Position numbers and translations under genes: made by a program. The notes under the pieces are model-generated. The model was given only the letters and a program-made list of their open reading frames with translations. It had not been told where the DNA came from and searched no databases. From positions 1 through 12,225 of the forward strand of contig DASXXS010000197.1 in NCBI GenBank assembly GCA_036502925.1: a stretch of DNA of 12,225 nucleotides. Reading direction: 5' to 3'. Origin of the DNA: VAZQ01 sp036502925 (GTDB lineage: Bacteria > Pseudomonadota > Alphaproteobacteria > Rhizobiales > Xanthobacteraceae). Within the stretch, counting starts at the first letter, position 1, and each line of letters starts with the position of its first letter. Shown here one piece after another: positions 1-5,951 of this stretch.

Positions 1-1
1 C

Positions 2-1078
2 GCCGCGACGTTCCAGCGGGTCATCGCCCTCAAGCCCGACGACGCCATGGCGCATTGCAATCTCGGCAATGTACTGCGGCTGCAAGGCCGGCCGGACCAG
101 GCGGCAGCATGCTATCGGCGGGCGATTGCGCTGGGGCCGGACATGGCCTTGGCCCACCGGAATCTCGGCACGGTGCTGTGCGAAAGCGACCATTTGGCAG
201 AAGGCCTCGCCTCGTTCCGGCGCCACGCCGAGCTGGCTTACGGGAAGCTCGAAAGCCCCGTCGGCGCCGGCGCGCCGGTCCCGCCCCACAAGGTGCAGCA
301 CGACCGCGAGCAACAAGATTATCTCAACGGCGTCAGTACCCCTGCCGACCAAGTGAGCGTTCTCGCCAAGTTCCATCTCGAGGAGGGTGGCCGGGTCGCC
401 GGGCATGCGGTCAATCCCGATGCCTCCGGCGGCGAGATAGCGACGCGCTGGCAGACCAGCCGGCCGCAGATCGCCGTGATCGACAACCTGTTGAGCGACG
501 AGGCGCTGGCCAAGCTGCGGCGGTTCTGCTGGGGCTCGACGATCTGGCGCAAGGTCTATCGCGACGGCTATCTCGGCGCGATGCCGGAGCACGGGTTCGC
601 CTGTCCGTTGCTGGCGCAAATCGCCGACGAGCTGCGCAGCACCTATCCGGCCATCGTGGGCCGGCATCCGCTGCTGCAGTTCTGGGGATTCAAGTACGAC
701 AGCCGGCTCAGCGGGATCAACATCCACGCCGACTTCGCCGCCGTCAACGTCAACTTCTGGATCACGCCGGACGAGGCCAATCTCGATCCGCAAAGCGGCG
801 GCCTGGTGGTGTGGGACACGCCCGCCCCGTTGGGCTGGGACTTCGCCAAATACAACGACGACGTCCCGGCAGCGCGGGATTTTCTCAAGCGGGCCGGAGC
901 CCGCCCGGTGACGGTCCCGTATCGGGCCAACCGGGCCGTCATCTTCGATTCCGATCTGTTTCACGAAACCGACCGGATCGCGTTCAAGGACGGATATCTC
1001 AACCGGCGCATCAATATCACGCTGCTCTACGGCCGGCGCGAGATGGCGGCGAAAGAGAGCAGCGGCCAACAGGCTTAG
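2..1078 (+). CDS. TPR protein with C-terminal 2OG-Fe(II) oxygenase-like domain (5' end outside window)
   Basis: The frame is open to the left edge, and TPR sequence (ALKPDDAMAHCNLGNVL) runs straight through the first ATG at 47, so that ATG is internal and the gene is 5'-truncated. About two and a half TPR units occupy the first 80 or so residues, followed by a linker. A C-terminal domain starts near QIAVIDNLLSDEALAKL. Counting from the ATG at 47, this domain has H227-A228-D229 (HxD), a distal H306 in DSDLFHETD, and R320/R321 just after it. That is the layout of the iron triad and 2-oxoglutarate-binding arginine of double-stranded-beta-helix oxygenases. Known for the fold: oxidation of a substrate with Fe(II), O2 and 2-oxoglutarate. 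Inferred: the TPR part binds a protein partner or substrate. The substrate is unknown, and there is no signal peptide in the visible part. The oxygenase-like assignment is fairly firm; activity is not shown. Confidence 0.8.
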   Translation, partial: AATFQRVIALKPDDAMAHCNLGNVLRLQGRPDQAAACYRRAIALGPDMALAHRNLGTVLCESDHLAEGLASFRRHAELAYGKLESPVGAGAPVPPHKVQHDREQQDYLNGVSTPADQVSVLAKFHLEEGGRVAGHAVNPDASGGEIATRWQTSRPQIAVIDNLLSDEALAKLRRFCWGSTIWRKVYRDGYLGAMPEHGFACPLLAQIADELRSTYPAIVGRHPLLQFWGFKYDSRLSGINIHADFAAVNVNFWITPDEANLDPQSGGLVVWDTPAPLGWDFAKYNDDVPAARDFLKRAGARPVTVPYRANRAVIFDSDLFHETDRIAFKDGYLNRRINITLLYGRREMAAKESSGQQA

Positions 1079-1101
1079 ACCCGGTAGGGTGGGCAACGCG
1101 G

Positions 1102-1138
1102 CATCAGGGCGTTTACGCCCGTCTTCCGCGGGCTATGG
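1102..1138 (+). repeat. 37-bp dispersed repeat, left copy
   Basis: The reverse complement of this segment matches 4501-4537 at 33 of 37 positions by direct comparison. It contains the near-palindrome GGGCGTTTACGCCC. The two copies are inverted relative to each other and flank the three-gene dioxygenase array. It is probably a genome-wide dispersed extragenic element rather than a coding sequence. Confidence 0.75.
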
Positions 1139-1211
1139 GCGATAGCTTCGGATAACTTGATGCGGCGTCGCGGGCGCGTTGCCCACGCGGTCGGGCCTCG
1201 CGGTTGGGCGC

Positions 1212-1271
1212 GTGGGCAAAATTGCACGGTGCCGCGCAATCAGGACCGGAGTGCCCGGCAATTTTGCCCAC
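1212..1271. repeat. Perfect 14-bp inverted repeat
   Basis: GTGGGCAAAATTGC at 1212-1225 and GCAATTTTGCCCAC at 1258-1271 are exact reverse complements separated by 32 bases. It lies 27 bases past the stop of dioxygenase copy A on the minus strand and could act as a transcript-end hairpin, but no T-tract follows the outer stem. Confidence 0.8.
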
Positions 1272-1297
1272 CCTACAGAGCGGCGTCATCGCCAGCT

Positions 1298-2293
1298 CTA
1301 AGCCAACCGTCCGTGGCAATGTTTGTACTTCTGGCCCGAGCCGCAGGGACACGGATCGTTGCGCCCGGCCTTGCCGAAGCCCGGCAGCTCATTCGCGGCG
1401 GGCTCGGCGGCGGACTGCGGGATCGGCCCGTTGGCAGGCCTATGCCGGTCGACCTCGAGCCAATGCGCGCGCACCGCGTAGGAATAGGCCCGGGTCAGCA
1501 GCGGACGCAGCGATGCGGGCAGCTTGCTGTAGTGCTCGATCGGCATGTCCAGCGGGATCCGGCTGACATGGTTGGCGTTGTCGAAGAACCACGGGCGCGC
1601 ATAAACCATATAGACGATCGGCCGCATCTGCCGGCTCGCATTGGGCAGACCGGCGTGCAGGGTGCGGTAGTCCAGCAACATGCAGTCGCCGCGCTGCAAT
1701 GGCGCTACCGTCATGGCCTCGATCTGCGCCGAGGCATGCGGCCATCGGTGGGAGCCGAGCCAAACCCCGGTCGGCCCGGTCCTGGCGTCGACGTCGATCA
1801 GCGGCACCGCGGCATTGACCGCATAGACCGGCAAATCCGGGCCGACGGCGGGATCGGGAAACAAATGCGCATGGTCGCGATGTATGTGCTGAATTGGCGC
1901 ACCAGGATGCGATACGACGGCCGTGAAATTGGTCAGATGGAAGTCCTTGCCGAGCAGCGGACCAAGAAACCCGAGCAGGCGCGGGTTGGCGAACACATCC
2001 GGCTGGCCGAAGGCGCCGGTCATGGGCAGCGTGATGTCGCAGCGTGCGCCGCCGACCGCAAAAAACCGGTTCGGCCCCGGTCGGTCCGCCTCCGCTCCCA
2101 TGGCGACCATATCCAGCGTGCCGAATCGCGCGACATATTCGCGATGCATCGCCTCGATGACGGCGGGTGGGAACATTCCGCGCAGCAGCACACAGCCGTG
2201 CTCGCGGAAAGCGGCATGCGCCGCCGCCTCGGTTTCCGGGGCAAACTTCCCGCCGGCGGTCTCCTCCGCTGACACGTGAACAATCCAATCCAT
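1298..2293 (-). CDS. Phytanoyl-CoA dioxygenase (PhyH)-like protein with SEC-C tail, copy A
   Basis: 331 residues. The frame is open upstream to 2344, but the start at 2293 (MDWIV) is chosen because AGGAG lies six bases before it and the paralogues begin the same way (M[DE]W[IV]V). A PhyH-type Fe(II)/2-oxoglutarate oxygenase domain spans roughly residues 25-285. H138-R139-D140 and H213 (TLHAG) form the predicted iron triad, and R224 is the likely 2-oxoglutarate ligand. After a proline- and alanine-rich linker, residues 312-329 form a SEC-C zinc knuckle (C315, C317, C326, H327), the motif known from the SecA C-terminus. It is the last of three tandem paralogues on the minus strand, 60 bases after copy B, and probably shares their transcript. 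The family hydroxylates varied substrates, so the PhyH label does not imply phytanoyl-CoA; the true substrate is unknown. No signal peptide is seen, so it is probably cytoplasmic. Confidence 0.88.
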   Translation of the reverse strand: MDWIVHVSAEETAGGKFAPETEAAAHAAFREHGCVLLRGMFPPAVIEAMHREYVARFGTLDMVAMGAEADRPGPNRFFAVGGARCDITLPMTGAFGQPDVFANPRLLGFLGPLLGKDFHLTNFTAVVSHPGAPIQHIHRDHAHLFPDPAVGPDLPVYAVNAAVPLIDVDARTGPTGVWLGSHRWPHASAQIEAMTVAPLQRGDCMLLDYRTLHAGLPNASRQMRPIVYMVYARPWFFDNANHVSRIPLDMPIEHYSKLPASLRPLLTRAYSYAVRAHWLEVDRHRPANGPIPQSAAEPAANELPGFGKAGRNDPCPCGSGQKYKHCHGRLA

Positions 2294-2299
2294 CGGCAA

Positions 2300-2304
2300 C
2301 TCCT
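2300..2304 (-). promoter_or_regulatory. Ribosome binding site for dioxygenase copy A
   Basis: AGGAG on the minus strand sits six bases before the ATG at 2293. It favours that start over the longer frame beginning at 2344. Confidence 0.75.
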
Positions 2305-2353
2305 GCGCCCACCGCGGCCAATCAGCCCGGATCTTCCGGATCAAGGTTCGGGA

Positions 2354-3223
2354 TCATCGACCTCGCGCCGGCATGTCGGCCTCGCGCCAACGCGTCAGCA
2401 TCGCGTAGGAGAATGCCCGCACCAGGAGCGGCCGAACGGTTTCCGGCAGCTCATAGTAGTGCTCGAGCGGCATGTCCAAAGGGATGCGGTTGACGTGGTT
2501 GATGTCGTCGAAGAACCAGCGGCGGCCGTAGACCAAGTACACGATCGGCCGCACCTGGCCGCTGCGGTTGGGCAGGCCCGCATGCAGCGTACGATAGTCC
2601 AGCAGCATGCAGTCGCCGCGCTGCAGCGGCTGTGCCGCCATGTCCTTGTCGCGCACGGCCACCAGCCGTCCCGAGCGGTGCGAACCGAGCCAAACCCCGG
2701 TCGGCCCGGTCGTAAGGTCGACGTCGATGAGCGGCACCGCCACGTTGACCGCATAGATCGGCAAATTGGGGGCGACGCCGGGCTGCGGGTACAGATGGTC
2801 GTGGTCGCGATGCGGCTGCTGCCCGGGTGCGCCGGGATACGATGCGACGGCGGTGAAACTGTTCAGGCGCATGTCCTTGCCGAGCAGGGGACGGAGAAAT
2901 GTAAGCAGAACCTCGTTGGCGAACACATCCATCCGGCCGAAGGCGCCGGTCATGCGCAGCGTGGTGTCGTAACGCGCCGGCCCCACCCCCATGATCCGGT
3001 TCGGCGGCGGTTTCACCGACTCGGTTTGCATCGTGGCCAAATCCAGCATTCCGAATTGCGATACATATTCGCCGTGCATGGCCTCGATGGTGGCGGGCGG
3101 AAACGCTCCGCGCAGCAGGATGCAGCCGTGCTCTTCCAATGCGGCACGGGCGGCGGCCTCAGTCGCGGGCGCAAGCTTCCCGTCGGCGGTCTCGCTCGGC
3201 GAAACGACAACCACCCAATCCAT
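2354..3223 (-). CDS. Phytanoyl-CoA dioxygenase (PhyH)-like protein without SEC-C, copy B
   Basis: 289 residues. The start at 3223 (MDWVV) is preceded by AGGGGAG and matches its neighbours; the frame is open further, to 3295, but that part would overlap the end of copy C and is not conserved. The catalytic layout matches copy A: H138-R139-D140, H214 in TLHAG, and R225 before PIVY. It ends at READMPARGR, and the 60 bases after its stop show no recognisable SEC-C remnant, so it is 34-42 residues shorter than its two siblings. DNA identity with copy A is high in blocks, for example around 1756-1790 versus 2686-2720, marking it as the closer relative of copy A. It is the middle gene of the probable operon. 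It should be an active Fe(II)/2-oxoglutarate oxygenase of unknown substrate; loss of the tail may change partner binding. Confidence 0.87.
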   Translation of the reverse strand: MDWVVVVSPSETADGKLAPATEAAARAALEEHGCILLRGAFPPATIEAMHGEYVSQFGMLDLATMQTESVKPPPNRIMGVGPARYDTTLRMTGAFGRMDVFANEVLLTFLRPLLGKDMRLNSFTAVASYPGAPGQQPHRDHDHLYPQPGVAPNLPIYAVNVAVPLIDVDLTTGPTGVWLGSHRSGRLVAVRDKDMAAQPLQRGDCMLLDYRTLHAGLPNRSGQVRPIVYLVYGRRWFFDDINHVNRIPLDMPLEHYYELPETVRPLLVRAFSYAMLTRWREADMPARGR

Positions 3224-3230
3224 CGGCAAA

Positions 3231-3237
3231 CTCCCCT
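3231..3237 (-). promoter_or_regulatory. Ribosome binding site for dioxygenase copy B
   Basis: AGGGGAG on the minus strand lies seven bases before the ATG at 3223. The following bases (TTTGCCGATG) resemble those before copy A (TTGCCGATG), so the duplicated unit appears to include the ribosome binding site. Confidence 0.72.
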
Positions 3238-3273
3238 GGACAACCCGGCACCGCGGGCGCGGCTGGCTATGCG

Positions 3274-4245
3274 CTAAGCCGGCCGCCCGTGGCACTGCTT
3301 GTACTTCCGGCCCGAGCCGCAGGGGCAGGGGTCGTTGCGCCCGACCTTGCCCCAGCCCGTCGGATCGCCGGCAGCGCGCACCGGCTCGCCCGCGCGTGCG
3401 TCGCGCTCCTGAACGCGCAGCGCCTGCGACAGCGCCCGCTGCAGCGGCATGCGGGCGTATTCGGGAACGTTGCGGTAGTCCTCGAGCGACAGGTCGGGCG
3501 AGTTGACGCCGAAATGGTTGGCGTCATCGAAGAACCAGCCGCGCGCATAGACCATGTAAAGCACCGGCCGCACGCGGGCGCTTTGGTTGGGCAAGCCGGT
3601 ATGGAGGGTGCGGTAGTCCAGCAGCATGCAGTCGCCGCGCCGGAGCGGGCACGCCGTCACCTCGGCGGGCTGGGCCTCGATGCCCGAGGGCCATCGGTGC
3701 GAACCGGGCCAGACCCCGGTCGGGCCGGTCTCCAGCTCGACGTCGATGAGCGGCACGACCACGTTGATGGCGTAGACCGGCAAATTCGGGCCGACGTCGG
3801 GATCGCTGGCGAACAGATGCCCGTGGTCGCGGTGGATCTGCTGCATCGGTGCGCCCGGATAGGAGGTGACGATCGTGAAGCTGTTCAGCTGCATGTCGCC
3901 GCCGATCAGCGGAGCGAGAATCCCGCGCAGCAGCGGATTCGCGAACAAATCCGGTTTGCCGAACGCGCCGCTCATGCGCAGCGTGATCTCATAGCGCGCC
4001 GGGCCACGGGGGCCCACGGGATTGGGCGGCGGCCGCTGCGACTGCTCGAGCATCGCGCCCGCATCGTAGCCGCGGTAGCGCGTGAGGTAGTCTTGATGCA
4101 TGGCATCGATGAGCGAGGTCGCAAACACGCCGGGCAGCAGCAGGCAGCCATGCTGGCGCAAAGCGGCGTGCGCCGCACTCAGGGCTTCGGGCAGCCATTG
4201 CCCGCGCGCGCGTTCGTCCGCCGACGGCGCCACGATCCATTCCAT
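3274..4245 (-). CDS. Phytanoyl-CoA dioxygenase (PhyH)-like protein with SEC-C tail, copy C
   Basis: 323 residues from the start at 4245 (MEWIV), which has GGGGAA six bases upstream and aligns with the starts of copies A and B; the frame is open to 4329. H138-R139-D140, H215 (TLHTG) and R226 form the predicted iron and 2-oxoglutarate site. The C-terminus carries a SEC-C knuckle (C307, C309, C318, H319). It is the promoter-proximal gene of the array, and copy B begins 50 bases after its stop. It is the most diverged of the three: the N-terminus is MEWIVAPS, it has GVF in place of the G[MA]F of A and B, and the segment after residue 240 differs. The family fold is well supported; substrate and pathway are unknown. 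A longer start at 4278 (MKSL) is possible but has no visible Shine-Dalgarno sequence. Confidence 0.87.
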   Translation of the reverse strand: MEWIVAPSADERARGQWLPEALSAAHAALRQHGCLLLPGVFATSLIDAMHQDYLTRYRGYDAGAMLEQSQRPPPNPVGPRGPARYEITLRMSGAFGKPDLFANPLLRGILAPLIGGDMQLNSFTIVTSYPGAPMQQIHRDHGHLFASDPDVGPNLPVYAINVVVPLIDVELETGPTGVWPGSHRWPSGIEAQPAEVTACPLRRGDCMLLDYRTLHTGLPNQSARVRPVLYMVYARGWFFDDANHFGVNSPDLSLEDYRNVPEYARMPLQRALSQALRVQERDARAGEPVRAAGDPTGWGKVGRNDPCPCGSGRKYKQCHGRPA

Positions 4246-4251
4246 GGCAGG

Positions 4252-4257
4252 TTCCCC
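4252..4257 (-). promoter_or_regulatory. Ribosome binding site for dioxygenase copy C
   Basis: GGGGAA on the minus strand is six bases before the ATG at 4243-4245, supporting that start over upstream ATGs at 4278, 4287 and 4329. Confidence 0.55.
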
Positions 4258-4287
4258 GGGCCGCGCAAGGCTCTTCATCGTCGCCAT

Positions 4288-4303
4288 GGTGCACACCTGC
4301 ACC
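4288..4303. promoter_or_regulatory. Candidate operator: GGTGCA-N4-TGCACC inverted repeat
   Basis: A perfect 6-bp inverted repeat with a 4-base spacer lies 43-58 bases before the start of dioxygenase copy C. Its size and position suit a dimeric repressor or activator site, but no regulator gene is visible and the assignment is only positional. Confidence 0.35.
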
Positions 4304-4381
4304 CGACGATCAAGCCCGTGGCCCTGCACCGCAAGCGTGCCGTCGCTGACCCTATGCTGCGATTGCCGAGCAGTGCGGCTT

Positions 4382-4407
4382 CCCTCGCCCCGCTTGCGGG
4401 GAGAGGG
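4382..4407. repeat. REP-like hairpin
   Basis: CCCTC and GAGGG flank CCCCGC-TT-GCGGGG, giving an 11-bp stem with one mismatch (G4387/A4402) and a two-base loop. This type of strong GC stem is common in extragenic repeats of GC-rich proteobacteria. Confidence 0.65.
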
Positions 4408-4441
4408 CCAAGTCCACCGAGCGCAAACCAGGACTGGGCCT

Positions 4442-4490
4442 GGTGAGGGGGCGCTTCCACGAGCTTAGACTCGCGGAACCGCCCCTCATC
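4442..4490. repeat. Long imperfect palindrome
   Basis: TGAGGGGG and CCCCTCA form the outer arms, TTCC/GGAA the middle and CGAG/CTCG the tip around a CTTAGA loop. There is one bulged G and two mismatches. It sits between two other repeat elements, so it is probably part of a composite REP-like cluster. Confidence 0.6.
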
Positions 4491-4500
4491 CCGACCTTCT

Positions 4501-4537
4501 CCATAGCCCGTCGTAGACGGGCGTAAACGCCCTGGTG
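4501..4537 (-). repeat. 37-bp dispersed repeat, right copy (inverted)
   Basis: It matches the reverse complement of 1102-1138 at 33 of 37 positions; the differences cluster at bases 11-14, with one near the end. It contains GGGCGTAAACGCCC. With the left copy it brackets the dioxygenase array in inverted orientation. Confidence 0.75.
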
Positions 4538-4628
4538 GCGCGCGGGGAGAAGGAGACCGCAGTGCGCCCGGGAAAGGTGCGAAACAAGCTTCAGAGTCAA
4601 AACACTGGCGGGTTGAGAACGCGTCGCC

Positions 4629-4661
4629 AAAAGACGATGCGCGGGCATGGCCCGCGCATCG
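4629..4661 (-). terminator. Intrinsic terminator of the beta-propeller gene
   Basis: A perfect 12-bp GC-rich stem (CGATGCGCGGGC at 4635-4646 against 4650-4661) has a three-base loop. On the minus strand it is followed by a short T-rich run (TCTTTT). It starts about 25 bases after the stop of the propeller gene at 4686. This should separate that gene from the dioxygenase array downstream. Confidence 0.82.
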
Positions 4662-4685
4662 CAACTTCGTTGCACGCAGTCCGGT

Positions 4686-5792
4686 TTATTCCGTGCCGTA
4701 GACCGCGATGCAGCCGCAGCCGCCTTTCAGCCCGCCGGCCTCGACCGCGATCGGGACATAGACGCGACCGTTCCCCTCGCTGGCGGCGACCGAGTGCGCG
4801 CCCGGGCCGGTCGGGATTTTCTGGATGAGCGTGTTGGTCTTGGCGTCGATCACCGCCAGGATGGGACCGTCGGGATTGCCGTTGAGGGCCCCGTAGTATT
4901 GCCCGAGCTTGTTGTTGACGGCCGATTCGTCCGATCCGCCGATGCCGGTAATCTCCGCCACGGTCTTGCCGGACTTGGTATCGACGACCACCTGCTTGGC
5001 CGGCAGACCCAGGCGCGCAGGGCCGGCATTGCAGCCGAGGAAGACCATGCCGCCCTTTCCGAATGCGATCCCATGCGGGATGCAGCTGTCGACCGAGATC
5101 ATCTTCACGACCTTGGCGGTCTTCGGATCGGTGACCATCAAGCCGCCCTTGGTCTTGTCCTTGTCGAGCTCGGGAACGTCGGTATAGAACAACCCGTCGC
5201 CAGGATTGTAGGCGGTCTGCTCCATGCCGTCGCTGAAGTGCTCCATCACGAGCTTGCCGAGGATCTTGTGGCCCGGCTTGGTCGAGATGAAGGTCAGGAA
5301 CGGCGGCTCGTCGGCATTGTTGGCAATGGCGATGACCTGATCCTTGGGATCGTAGCCCAGCTCGTCGGCGCGGGCCTTGCCGCCGGTCTTGATCGTGTCG
5401 ACGATCTTCATGGACTTCAGGTCGATCACTTTCACGGTGCTGTCGCCGTCGCCGACCCAGGCCTCCTTGCCGACGGTCACCACGCCGTTGGGGCCGGAGG
5501 CGTCGTTATTGCAGCAAGTTCCATCCTTCTTCATGACGGGGCCGACCATGCCGGCCACGCGGCCGATCCAAGCGCTTTTCTTGGTATCGACGATATCGAT
5601 TCCCTTGTTGCTGCGGTCGGCCAGAAAATAGAGGCCGCTGGCCTGGTCGATCCAGCTGATGTCGAACGAGTTCAATGGCTCTCCGGGGATCGAGATGGTC
5701 CCGATCTGCCGCAGTTCGGCGGCATTGGCGGCGGCGGCAAATGCCGACATGCCGACCGCGGCCGAGAGCAAGAGGTGAGTCAAGCTGCGCAT
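4686..5792 (-). CDS. Exported beta-propeller (YVTN/quinohaemoprotein-like repeat) protein
   Basis: 368 residues from the start at 5792 (MRSLTHLLLS), chosen because GGAGGAAA precedes it and because it begins a classic signal peptide. A hydrophobic core runs to about residue 22 and a likely cleavage site follows ANAA near residue 25. The frame continues to 5951 but without a leader-like sequence. The mature part is built from short repeats of the kind VIDLKSMKIVDTIKTGG, VIDAKTNTLIQKIPTGP and GRVYVPI, typical of seven-bladed YVTN-type propellers. Six cysteines are present (93, 94, 237, 254, 359, 361), including CC, CIPHG and CGC motifs, suggesting disulfides or a metal site. It is probably periplasmic. 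Such proteins serve as binding scaffolds or, rarely, enzymes; I cannot assign a ligand. It is flanked by its own terminator and a 159-bp upstream gap, so it is probably transcribed alone or with the TPR gene behind it. Confidence 0.85.
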   Translation of the reverse strand: MRSLTHLLLSAAVGMSAFAAAANAAELRQIGTISIPGEPLNSFDISWIDQASGLYFLADRSNKGIDIVDTKKSAWIGRVAGMVGPVMKKDGTCCNNDASGPNGVVTVGKEAWVGDGDSTVKVIDLKSMKIVDTIKTGGKARADELGYDPKDQVIAIANNADEPPFLTFISTKPGHKILGKLVMEHFSDGMEQTAYNPGDGLFYTDVPELDKDKTKGGLMVTDPKTAKVVKMISVDSCIPHGIAFGKGGMVFLGCNAGPARLGLPAKQVVVDTKSGKTVAEITGIGGSDESAVNNKLGQYYGALNGNPDGPILAVIDAKTNTLIQKIPTGPGAHSVAASEGNGRVYVPIAVEAGGLKGGCGCIAVYGTE

Positions 5793-5795
5793 AGG

Positions 5796-5803
5796 TTTCC
5801 TCC
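5796..5803 (-). promoter_or_regulatory. Ribosome binding site of the beta-propeller gene
   Basis: GGAGGAAA on the minus strand directly precedes CCTATG and fixes the start at 5792, discarding a 53-codon upstream extension of the frame. Confidence 0.8.
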
Positions 5804-5830
5804 GGTCGTCGCTGATTTGCAGATTTAGGA

Positions 5831-5843
5831 GTGTGTGGCACAC
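5831..5843. repeat. Small inverted repeat GTGTG-TGG-CACAC
   Basis: A 5-bp palindrome lies 39-51 bases before the propeller start, in the only short gap where a promoter for that gene could sit. It may be a protein-binding site but could be chance. Confidence 0.25.
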
Positions 5844-5951
5844 CCGCGCCGACACTAGCTCGCCGGCAAGGCGCTCACAACAGCTTTGTTGAGGGCCGCC
5901 AATCCGCCCAATCATAGACGGCCGCGCGTCCTGCGAGACGGGCGCGCGCAA

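Larger units (their letters stand above)
1079..1297. repeat. Non-coding block of REP-like inverted repeats
   Basis: The gap between the TPR-oxygenase gene and the end of the dioxygenase array holds no convincing gene. It contains four alternating copies of a GGGTGGGCAA/GTGGGCAA core that form nested inverted repeats. GTAGGGTGGGCAA at 1084-1096 is matched by its exact complement at 1264-1276. CGCGTGGGCAA at 1209-1219 pairs with 1179-1189. GTGGGCAAAATTGC at 1212-1225 pairs perfectly with 1258-1271. A 6-bp stem (GGGCGT, TT loop, ACGCCC) lies at 1107-1120. Such palindromes between convergent gene ends are typical of REP-type elements and may stabilise or end both transcripts; that role is inferred. 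Confidence 0.75.
4246..4685. other. 440-bp non-coding region upstream of the dioxygenase array
   Basis: No gene is supported here; the open frames are short and match no family I recognise. The region must hold the promoter of the minus-strand array, although I cannot point to a convincing -35/-10 pair. It contains a candidate operator (4288-4303), two REP-like hairpins (4382-4407 and 4442-4490), the right copy of the 37-bp repeat (4501-4537), an intrinsic terminator (4629-4661) and a small GCAAC/GTTGC hairpin (4661-4673). Confidence 0.7.

Noticed and set aside
55..1155. 366-codon overlapping frame on the plus strand in the first gene
   Set aside because: It is a frame-shifted shadow of the TPR-oxygenase gene, rich in R, A and G, and runs through the REP-like block; no family resemblance.
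1083..1276. CRISPR array or insertion sequence in the repeat-rich gap
   Set aside because: The repeats are inverted, overlapping and irregularly spaced, with no uniform spacers and no transposase gene; REP-like palindromes fit better.
1157..4446. Long plus-strand open frames (371, 333 and 435 codons) opposite the three dioxygenases
   Set aside because: They mirror each other only because the three sense genes are paralogues. The sense products have intact catalytic and SEC-C motifs, and the antisense products have none.
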